Assembly: GCF_946885725.1 (NCBI RefSeq) | Contig: NZ_CAMPGZ010000124.1 | Coordinates: forward strand, 1 to 12,638 | DNA from: an uncultured Nocardioides sp. | GTDB lineage: Bacteria > Actinomycetota > Actinomycetes > Propionibacteriales > Nocardioidaceae | Direction of reading: 5' to 3' | Length of the DNA: 12,638 nucleotides | In this document: positions 7,428 through 12,638 of the stretch, piece by piece | How the letters are laid out: each line of letters begins with the position of its first letter | How positions within the stretch are numbered: the first letter of the stretch is position 1 | Notes under the pieces: generated by a model | Databases searched by the model: none | The model's input: only the letters and a program-made list of their open reading frames with translations | Told to the model about the DNA's origin: nothing | Position numbers and translations under genes: made by a program

Positions 7428-7455
7428 AGGCTATGCGACCCCGTTGTGCCGTCGC
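7428..7455 (-). promoter_or_regulatory. Candidate proS promoter
   Basis: On the minus strand GCGACG (7450-7455) and TAGCCT (7428-7433) are 16 bases apart. TAGCCT fits TANNNT. The transcript would start near 7421 and give a leader of about 57 bases that contains the hairpin element before the proS ATG. It lies in the 118-base gap after the GNAT gene. Confidence 0.35.
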
Positions 7456-7482
7456 GAACCAGTTACCGACGACAGCAGGTCG

Positions 7483-8328
7483 TCAGAACATCACCGTGGT
7501 GAACTCGGCCGTCTGCACGAAGCCGACGTGCTCGTAGGCGCGGCGGGCGGGCACGTTGTGCTCGTTGACGTAGAGCGACACGGCCGGCGCGACGTCGGCG
7601 AGCGCGGCGTTGACGACCGCGGCCATGCCGGTGGTGGCGAGCCCCTCGCCCCGGCGTTCCGGAGCGACCCACACACCCTGGACCTGGCAGGCGTGCGGGG
7701 AGGCCGCGGCGATCTCGGCCTTGAACACGACCTTGCCGTCCTCGATGCGCGCGAACGACCAGCCCTTGGCGATCAGCTGTGCGACCCGGGCGCGGTAGAG
7801 CGTCGCTCCCCCGCCGGCCTCCGGGGACACGCCGACCTCCTCGGTGTACATCGCGACGCACGCCGGGTAGAGCACGTCCAGGTCCTCGGCGGTCGTACGC
7901 CGGACCAGCGGGTCGGGCGTCACGGCGGACGGCGTCCGCATCTCCATGTGCGGCTGGCGCCGCCGCACCTCCCGGCCCGGTCCCCACACCGGCGACAGCA
8001 GCTCCCACAACGGGTCGACCTGGTCGGAGGGGCCGACGATCGTCGCGCAGCGCCGGGGTTGCGAGGCGGCGCGCTCCGCGAACGCCCGGACCGCCTCCGG
8101 GCCGGCGTTGACCGGCACCAGGTTGGCGGCGGCGTGGCAGGCCGCGACCAGCTGACCGTCGACGCGGTAGCCCCACACCTCGCCGCCGAGCCAGCGCGGG
8201 TCGAGCCGGGTCAGCCGGGCGCGGTAGTCGGCGAACACGTTGACCACGGGATCGCGCGCGGTCAGCTCCTCCATGTCGGGGAGGTCGGCGGGCCCGAGCA
8301 GGTGCAGGCCGGAGTGCGTGCGGAGCAC
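7483..8328 (-). CDS. DUF4081-GNAT family N-acetyltransferase
   Basis: The 281-residue protein has two parts. The N-terminal DUF4081-like domain is about residues 8-115 and the GNAT acyltransferase domain about 140-281. The acetyl-CoA-binding motif A is VQGVWVAPERRGEGLATTG (216-234), with the R-R-G-E-G-L-A loop. Motif B is SLYVNEHNVPARRAYEHVGF (251-270). The natural substrate is unknown. This family neighbours ispG in M. tuberculosis (Rv2867c beside Rv2868c); here it has been separated from ispG by about 3.7 kb. The GTG start at 8326-8328 lies 9 bases after the stop of the upstream membrane-protein gene and has no clear ribosome binding site, which suggests translational coupling within a three-gene operon. 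Confidence 0.92.
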   Translation of the reverse strand: MLRTHSGLHLLGPADLPDMEELTARDPVVNVFADYRARLTRLDPRWLGGEVWGYRVDGQLVAACHAAANLVPVNAGPEAVRAFAERAASQPRRCATIVGPSDQVDPLWELLSPVWGPGREVRRRQPHMEMRTPSAVTPDPLVRRTTAEDLDVLYPACVAMYTEEVGVSPEAGGGATLYRARVAQLIAKGWSFARIEDGKVVFKAEIAAASPHACQVQGVWVAPERRGEGLATTGMAAVVNAALADVAPAVSLYVNEHNVPARRAYEHVGFVQTAEFTTVMF

Positions 8329-8337
8329 GCTGCGAGC

Positions 8338-8868
8338 CTAGGCCATCACCGCCGGGGTCGGCGCCGGCACGACCACGCTTCGGTGCCATGCCCGGAGCAC
8401 CAGGCTGCCTGCCCACGCGAGCGGTACCGACAGCGCGACGAAACCGCCGATGGCGGTGAGCAGCTCGGAGAAAACCTGCTCCTCGGCGGGCACCATCGCG
8501 ATGAAGATCGCGACCGGGAATGCCCCGAGCACGACCGCCAGCACGACGCCGCGCACCAACGTGGGCAGGCGGCTCCCCCATGCCCAGCCCCCGACGACGT
8601 ACGCCGGCAGGAACAGCATCCCGGGGCTGAGGAAGAGCAGCAGCGACGGCAGCGCCGCGAGCCGCCACCAACCCGAGCCGTTCCTGATCCGGGCGGCGTG
8701 GACCAGGCCGACCCACAGCCCGGACCAGGCGGCGACTCCGATGATCGCGAGCGTGCCGGACCAGGTGAACTCCGGCTCGTCGGTGATCAGCCGCATCCAC
8801 ACGCGGGCGAGGACGCCCCAGCCGGCACCGAGCAGCAGCCCGGTGCCGGCAACGCGCAGCGTGCTCAT
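8338..8868 (-). CDS. Five-helix membrane protein, paralogue A
   Basis: The 176-residue integral membrane protein belongs to no family I recognise. Hydrophobic helices are suggested at about 3-22, 36-57, 70-93, 103-126 and 136-159. Shared features with paralogue B, in order, are TGLLLGxGWG, ARVWMRL (21-27), LVHAAR (55-60), WWRLAALPSLLLF (67-79), PAYVVGGWAWGSR (88-100) and AIGGF. The ATG at 8866-8868 overlaps the stop of paralogue B by one base (TGATG) and aligns with B's hydrophobic start. An in-frame extension up to 9357 runs across B on another frame and is not credible. No catalytic or metal-binding motif is seen. It may act with B as a pair in the membrane; that is inference. Confidence 0.82.
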   Translation of the reverse strand: MSTLRVAGTGLLLGAGWGVLARVWMRLITDEPEFTWSGTLAIIGVAAWSGLWVGLVHAARIRNGSGWWRLAALPSLLLFLSPGMLFLPAYVVGGWAWGSRLPTLVRGVVLAVVLGAFPVAIFIAMVPAEEQVFSELLTAIGGFVALSVPLAWAGSLVLRAWHRSVVVPAPTPAVMA

Positions 8869-9491
8869 CACGCCACCGCCGGGTCCGTCCCGAACGTGCC
8901 GCTCGTGACGGGGGCGCGCTTCGGCCACGGCCGGAAGAACACCGCGCCGGCCGCGGCGAGCGCGACCTCGAGCACGAGGAAGCCGCCGATGGCGGCGTAC
9001 GGCGAGACCAACTGCTGCACGGTCCAGTCCGAGGTCGACCAGCCGTAGAAGGGCAGGCCGACCAGCGGCAGCACCGCGAGCGCGCGGAACACCGCCGGCA
9101 CCCGGCGGCTGCCCCACGCCCAGCCGCCGAGCAGGTACGCCGGCAGGAGCGGCACGCCCGGTCCGAAGAACAGCAGCAGCGACGGCAGCGCCGCCACCCG
9201 CCACCAGCGGCTGCCACCCCGCCGCCGCGCGGCGTGCACCAGCCCCAGGCAGCCGCCGGCGAGCGCGGCGAGCCCGACGATGAACAGCGTGCCCGTCCAG
9301 CTGAAGTCGGGCACCGTCGAGACGAGCCGCATCCAGACCCGTGCCGCGATCCCCCATCCGACGCCCAGCAGCAGTCCCGTGCCGAAGGCCCCCAACGCCG
9401 CCATCACCCGGCTGCCACCCCCACTGTCACGCCCAGTCGCCGTCCCGAGCGCGAGGCCCGGGTGCTGCACCGTCTGGTCGGTGCTCGTCAT
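8868..9491 (-). CDS. Five-helix membrane protein, paralogue B
   Basis: The 207-residue membrane protein is a tandem paralogue of the next gene downstream. A polar N-terminal tail of about 29 residues precedes the first helix. Helices are suggested at about 31-52, 65-88, 98-125, 132-150 and 163-187. It shares ARVWMRL (50-56), LVHAARR (84-90), WWRVAALPSLLLF (97-109), PAYLLGGWAWGSR (117-129) and AIGGF (167-171) with A. The ATG at 9489-9491 has a strong AAGGAGG ribosome binding site 5 bases upstream. An internal ATG (residue 30) aligns with the start of A but lacks such support. It is the first gene of the operon B-A-GNAT and diverges from the sigma factor gene. The function is unknown. Confidence 0.85.
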   Translation of the reverse strand: MTSTDQTVQHPGLALGTATGRDSGGGSRVMAALGAFGTGLLLGVGWGIAARVWMRLVSTVPDFSWTGTLFIVGLAALAGGCLGLVHAARRRGGSRWWRVAALPSLLLFFGPGVPLLPAYLLGGWAWGSRRVPAVFRALAVLPLVGLPFYGWSTSDWTVQQLVSPYAAIGGFLVLEVALAAAGAVFFRPWPKRAPVTSGTFGTDPAVA

Positions 9492-9549
9492 GTCCCCTCC
9501 TTGGAGTCACCCCTTGTGAACACCCCGACAGACGGGCCACCCGGGCCGT

Positions 9550-9598
9550 CGGGTGACGCGTCAGAAAAGAAAAGAATTTTCGACACACGTGTCACCCG
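9550..9598. promoter_or_regulatory. Inverted repeat and A/T-rich island in the divergent sigma/membrane-protein promoter region
   Basis: The 164-base gap (9492-9655) contains CGGGTGAC (9550-9557) and its complement GTCACCCG (9591-9598) around an A/T-rich purine run (9562-9580). A third GTCACCC is at 9506-9512. An 8-base palindrome, ACACGTGT, spans 9585-9592. These are candidate operators or sigma-recognition sites. I could not place convincing -35/-10 pairs for either gene. Confidence 0.4.
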
Positions 9599-9655
9599 CT
9601 GGCGCGTCTCGTCCGTCAGCATTGAGATGACCACGTGGAGGGGATGGAGGCGCGC

Positions 9656-10213
9656 ATGGCGGGGGGTGCCGTCGACGACACGGTCACGCCCGCGGGCGCG
9701 TCCGGTTCGTCCGGCACCGTCGCCGATGTCGACGAGCTCGTCGTCGCGCTCTACCAGTCGGAGGCGGCGCGACTGGTCCAGATGGCTCGGTGGTTCGTCG
9801 ACGACAAGACGGCCGCGGAGGACCTCGTGCAGGAGGCGTTCATCCGCCTCACCCGGCACGGCCACCGGATCCGCGAGCGCGACCGTGCGGCGGCGTACCT
9901 GCGCTCGATCGTCATCAACCTGGCGCGCGACCACAACCGTCGTGGTCTCGTCTCGCTGCGGCACCGCCCTCCGGCCGAGGAGGACCCGCGGTCGGCCGAG
10001 GACCACGCGACCAACAACGAGGACGTGAGCGAGGTGGTCACCGCGTTGAGGAACCTGCCACGGCGGCAGCGGGACTGCGTCGTGCTGCGCTACTACCTGG
10101 ACCTGTCGGTCGACGAGATCGCCGACACCCTGGGCGTCTCGCGCAACTCCGTGAAGACCCACCTCACCCGGGGACTGAAGAACCTCTCCGCCGACCTGGG
10201 AGGCCTGCGATGA
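9656..10213 (+). CDS. ECF-type (sigma-70 family, group 4) RNA polymerase sigma factor
   Basis: The 185-residue protein directs RNA polymerase to a specific promoter set. Region 2 is about residues 28-97, with AAEDLVQEAFIRL (53-65) as the core-binding helix and AAYLRSIVINLARDHNRR (79-96) as the -10-reading part. Region 4 is about 127-178 (LPRRQRDCVVLRYY, then the helix-turn-helix LSVDEIADTLGVSRNSVKTHL). The architecture resembles actinobacterial SigE-family ECF factors. I chose the ATG at 9656 because GGAGG (9646-9650) lies 5 bases upstream. The in-frame GTG at 9635 and ATG at 9644 have no suitably spaced site. It overlaps the next gene as ATGA. There is no extra C-terminal domain. Regulation is probably by the coupled membrane protein and possibly by autoregulation; both are inferred. 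Confidence 0.93.
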   Translation: MAGGAVDDTVTPAGASGSSGTVADVDELVVALYQSEAARLVQMARWFVDDKTAAEDLVQEAFIRLTRHGHRIRERDRAAAYLRSIVINLARDHNRRGLVSLRHRPPAEEDPRSAEDHATNNEDVSEVVTALRNLPRRQRDCVVLRYYLDLSVDEIADTLGVSRNSVKTHLTRGLKNLSADLGGLR

Positions 10214-10812
10214 GCCAGCTCGAGGACCGGCTCCGCGAGACCCTCGCGAAGGACACCAGCGGTGTCCCGTCGCCCGACCTCTTCGCGCGGGTGCGCGACA
10301 GCATCCACGACGACCGGGCGCGCCGTCGCGCCCGCAACCGCGCGCTCCTGATCGGCGCCGGCGTGCTGGCCCTGCTGGCCGCCGCCGTACTCACGTTGAC
10401 CCCCTACGAGAACGGACGACCTGCCATGCCCTGGTGGTTCCTGGAGCTCTTCACGACCGGCGTGCTGATCGCGATGGCGCTCTGGCTCGGCCCCTTCATC
10501 AAGCGGTTCGGACGGGCGTACGCCGCCGACGTGTTCCACGACAACCCGATGACCGGCAAGAGCTACATCGTGCTGACCGACATCGTGTACTACCTGATCT
10601 TCGCGTCGTACATCCTGTTCACGGTGAACTTCGAGCGAGCCATCGACTGGGACCCGACCGTCGACGCCGACCAGCTCAAGGTCGAGACCGCGCGCATCGC
10701 CGGCATCCTGCTGATCATCGGCGTCCTGCACGGGGTCAACATCGTGCTGATGCCGGTGCTAGGCCGGCTGTTCTCCCTCAACCGCAAGCTCTCGGGCACG
10801 CGCGAGGGGTGA
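10210..10812 (+). CDS. Four-helix membrane protein, candidate anti-sigma factor
   Basis: The 200-residue protein is in no family I recognise. A cytosolic-looking N-terminal segment (1-44) has the style of short anti-sigma domains (LEDRLRETLAKDTS, then PDLFARVRDSI, then an RARRRARNR basic patch) but lacks the HxxxCxxC zinc motif. Helix 1 is about 45-64. Three further helices lie at about 76-95, 118-140 and 162-185, with a polar loop at about 141-161. The ATG overlaps the sigma stop (ATGA) and has GGGAGG at 10198-10203, so the two are coupled. That coupling is the main reason to suspect an anti-sigma role. The last 54 bases overlap the convergent MFS gene. It may instead be an effector membrane protein in the sigma operon. 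Confidence 0.8.
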   Translation: MSQLEDRLRETLAKDTSGVPSPDLFARVRDSIHDDRARRRARNRALLIGAGVLALLAAAVLTLTPYENGRPAMPWWFLELFTTGVLIAMALWLGPFIKRFGRAYAADVFHDNPMTGKSYIVLTDIVYYLIFASYILFTVNFERAIDWDPTVDADQLKVETARIAGILLIIGVLHGVNIVLMPVLGRLFSLNRKLSGTREG

Positions 10813-12036
10813 GGTCCAGGCGACCAGCACGCCGACGAACGACACCGCGGTGCAGGCGACCATCGTCGCCTGCACGCCGACCGTCCCGGCCAGTGCGCCG
10901 GCGAGGAACGCGCCGCCGGTCCACCCGACTCCCCACGACAGCATCCGGCCGGCAGTGTTGACCCGGCCGAGGAGCGGCTCGGGCGTGACCTCCTGCCGGT
11001 AGGAGATCGAGTTGATGACGACGGTCGTGTAGAAGACGCTCCACACCATCAGCGACAGCGCCCCGAGCCGCCAGTCGGTCCACGCCGGGGTGACCACGCC
11101 GAGCACCGCCGAGAACGGGAGGGCCAGCAGTGTGACCCGGGCGGGCGTCGTACCGCGGAGCAGGCGGGGCAGCGACAACGAGGCGACGATGCTGCCGACC
11201 GCCCACGAGCCGTAGACGAGGCCGAACCGCAGGCCTTCCGTGCCGATGCCGAGCTGGCGGTCCGACCACACCACCATCAGCGAGACGAAGCCGCCGCCCG
11301 CGACGCACTGGGTGAAGCCGACGATCGTCATCGTGCGGATGCCGGCGTGCCGCCACAGGTAGCCGAGCCCCTCTCCGATGTCGGCGGCGATGCCGCGCAG
11401 GCTGAACGGCGGCCGGGCCCGGCTGTCGTCCTGCAGCGGCCGGGCGATCCCGGCGAGCAGCAACGCCGACGCCGCGAAGCTCAGCGCGTCGATGCTGAGC
11501 AGGGTCGCCGGGTGCAATACCGCGAGCGCGAGCCCCGCCAGCGACGGCACGACCACCTCCGCGAGGCTCTGCACCGTCCAGACGTAGGAGTTGGCCTGGG
11601 CGACACGCTTGCGGCCGACGAGCGTCGGCAGCGCGCCGAACGCGGCGCCGTCGAAGAACACCGCGAGCGCCGGCCCGAGGAACGCGACGGCCAGGATGTG
11701 CGGGACCGTCAGCACGTCCAGCCAGTGCGCGGCCGGCACGCTCGCGAGCAGCATCGCCCCGAGCAGGTCGGCGCGCACCATCGTCCGCTTGCGGTTCCAT
11801 CGGTCGCCGAGCGCGCCGGCGAGCAGGCCGAGCAGGAGGTACGGCGCGGCCTCGAGCGCGGTGACCAGCGCGGTGAACGCCGCCGAGCCGCTGAGCCGGT
11901 AGACCAGCACCGGCAGGGCGATCAGCGTGGTGATCGTGCCGATCAGCGACAGCCCGCGCGCGGCGGTGTACCCGAGGAAGTCGCGGTCCCGCAGCAGCGG
12001 GGCCGCGGGGTCAGCCGACGGTGACGGTGGCGCCAC
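10759..12036 (-). CDS. Major facilitator superfamily exporter (DHA3/EntS-like)
   Basis: The 425-residue polytopic membrane protein has about 12 predicted helices. After helix 2 it has the MFS motif [12 protein letters not shown] (74-84). A long central loop at about 203-225 ([12 protein letters not shown]...) separates two six-helix halves. The overall style matches drug/siderophore exporters of the DHA3/EntS group; the substrate is unknown. The GTG at 12034-12036 lies within the last 26 bases of ispG and has GGGGAG 4 bases upstream. No ATG or GTG occurs before the first helix, so this start is the best available. Co-transcription and coupling with ispG are likely. Its 3' end overlaps the convergent membrane-protein gene by 54 bases. 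It is not usually part of the ispG neighbourhood, so it may be a lineage-specific addition. Confidence 0.9.
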   Translation of the reverse strand: MAPPSPSADPAAPLLRDRDFLGYTAARGLSLIGTITTLIALPVLVYRLSGSAAFTALVTALEAAPYLLLGLLAGALGDRWNRKRTMVRADLLGAMLLASVPAAHWLDVLTVPHILAVAFLGPALAVFFDGAAFGALPTLVGRKRVAQANSYVWTVQSLAEVVVPSLAGLALAVLHPATLLSIDALSFAASALLLAGIARPLQDDSRARPPFSLRGIAADIGEGLGYLWRHAGIRTMTIVGFTQCVAGGGFVSLMVVWSDRQLGIGTEGLRFGLVYGSWAVGSIVASLSLPRLLRGTTPARVTLLALPFSAVLGVVTPAWTDWRLGALSLMVWSVFYTTVVINSISYRQEVTPEPLLGRVNTAGRMLSWGVGWTGGAFLAGALAGTVGVQATMVACTAVSFVGVLVAWTSPLARARELAVEGEQPA

Positions 12037-12638
12037 CAGTCTCCCCGTCGACCGGCTCGCCCATCTCCTCTGCGATGCGCATGGCCTCCTCGATGAGCGT
12101 CTCCACGATCTTGGCCTCGGGGACGGTCTTGATGACCTCGCCCTTGACGAAGATCTGGCCCTTGCCGTTGCCGGAGGCGACGCCGAGGTCGGCCTCGCGC
12201 GCCTCGCCGGGGCCGTTCACGACGCAGCCCATGACGGCCACACGCAGCGGTACTTCGAGGCCCTCGAGCCCGGCGGTGACCTCGTCGGCGAGCTTGTAGA
12301 CGTCGACCTGGGCGCGGCCGCAGGACGGGCAGGAGACGATCTCGAGCCGGCGCGGGCGGAGGTTCAGCGACTCGAGGATCTGCAGCCCGACCTTGACCTC
12401 CTCGACCGGAGGCGCGGACAGCGAGACGCGGATGGTGTCGCCGATGCCCCTGGACAGCAGCGCACCGAAGGCGACCGCGGACTTGATCGTGCCCTGGAAC
12501 GCCGGGCCGGCCTCGGTCACGCCGAGGTGCAGCGGCCAGTCACCGCGCTCGGCGAGCATCTCGTAGGCCTGCACCATCACGACCGGGTCGTTGTGCTTGA
12601 CCGAGATCTTGAAGTCGTGGAAGTCGTGCTCCTCGAAC
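12011..12638 (-). CDS. ispG: 4-hydroxy-3-methylbut-2-en-1-yl diphosphate synthase IspG/GcpE (5' end missing)
   Basis: IspG converts 2-C-methyl-D-erythritol 2,4-cyclodiphosphate to HMBPP in the MEP pathway for isoprenoid precursors, using a [4Fe-4S] cluster. Some 208 C-terminal residues are visible, starting [17 protein letters not shown]; the N-terminal half of the TIM barrel is beyond the right edge. In visible-fragment numbering the cluster ligands are Cys103 and Cys106 (CPSCGRAQ) and Cys138 with Glu145 ([10 protein letters not shown]), as in known IspG proteins. The conserved [13 protein letters not shown] segment follows. The C-terminus adds a short variable tail ([16 protein letters not shown]). 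dxr and a rip-like protease gene usually lie upstream in actinobacteria and would be outside the window. The MFS gene overlaps its end by 26 bases. Confidence 0.96.
   Translation of the reverse strand, partial: FEEHDFHDFKISVKHNDPVVMVQAYEMLAERGDWPLHLGVTEAGPAFQGTIKSAVAFGALLSRGIGDTIRVSLSAPPVEEVKVGLQILESLNLRPRRLEIVSCPSCGRAQVDVYKLADEVTAGLEGLEVPLRVAVMGCVVNGPGEAREADLGVASGNGKGQIFVKGEVIKTVPEAKIVETLIEEAMRIAEEMGEPVDGETGGATVTVG

Noticed and set aside
7365..7482. T-box or other amino-acid riboswitch upstream of proS
   Set aside because: The gap is only 118 bases and lacks a T-box sequence, a specifier stem and a terminator.
7468..7484. Small hairpin GACGAC/GTCGTC at the GNAT stop codon
   Set aside because: Only 6 base pairs with no T-run on the minus strand; too weak to call a terminator.
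5214..7502. Plus-strand open frame of 762 codons opposite the HAD gene and proS
   Set aside because: Antisense to well-recognised genes, low-complexity composition, no domain.
7330..9048. Plus-strand open frame of 572 codons opposite GNAT and the membrane proteins
   Set aside because: The product is Arg/His/Gln-rich without motifs; the minus strand carries motif-bearing coupled genes.
8869..9357. N-terminal extension of paralogue A upstream of 8868
   Set aside because: It would overlap paralogue B in another frame; the ATG at 8868 aligns with B and gives the usual TGATG overlap.
9635..9655. Earlier GTG/ATG starts for the sigma factor
   Set aside because: Neither has a properly spaced ribosome binding site, while the ATG at 9656 does.
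1..12638. CRISPR array, insertion sequence, tRNA, prophage or toxin-antitoxin locus
   Set aside because: I saw no regularly spaced repeats, transposase, terminal inverted repeats with target duplications, cloverleaf or phage gene; almost the whole window is accounted for by ordinary genes.

Overview
The window is about 70% or more G+C. Its gene order and protein types point to a high-G+C actinobacterium, most likely Nocardioides or a relative in Propionibacteriales; this is an inference from synteny and protein style, with no rRNA to confirm it. Four housekeeping genes frame it on the minus strand: nusA (3' end off the left edge), rimP, proS and ispG (5' end off the right edge). In Mycobacterium tuberculosis the same block runs nusA, rimP, then two divergent alanine-rich genes (Rv2843/Rv2844), then proS. 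A DUF4081 GNAT gene sits beside ispG (Rv2867c/Rv2868c). The window is thus a conserved translation/isoprenoid core with accessory genes placed in its joints.

Left part (1-2544): rimP and nusA are 3 bases apart and form one operon. Divergent from rimP is a two-gene operon with a 4-base ATGA overlap, encoding a probable Tat lipoprotein and a DUF4439 ferritin-like protein. A strong hairpin between convergent genes ends it.

Middle (2575-7364): two tandem secreted M43B (pappalysin/ulilysin-like) zinc metalloproteases are inserted between DUF4439 and the HAD-proS pair. Each has a signal peptide, a propeptide with one cysteine, and a complete HEXXHXXGXXH site with Met-turn. A good terminator separates them, so they are probably separate transcription units. 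A HAD-family hydrolase gene overlaps the end of proS. The proS start codon is directly preceded by a short repeat-like hairpin element.

Right part (7483-12638): a minus-strand operon encodes two paralogous five-helix membrane proteins, then the DUF4081-GNAT protein. It diverges from an ECF-type sigma factor gene, which is translationally coupled to a four-helix membrane protein that could be its anti-sigma factor. The 164-base gap between them holds an A/T-rich island and three copies of one 7-base word, two of them as an inverted repeat. The sigma operon collides tail to tail with an MFS exporter gene, with 54 bases of overlapping coding sequence. The MFS start lies inside the 3' end of ispG, so it is probably co-expressed with it.

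I found no tRNA, rRNA, CRISPR array, insertion sequence or phage gene. The best candidates for something undescribed are the sigma/four-helix/paired-membrane-protein locus and the tandem protease pair. Neither can be called a new system from sequence alone.
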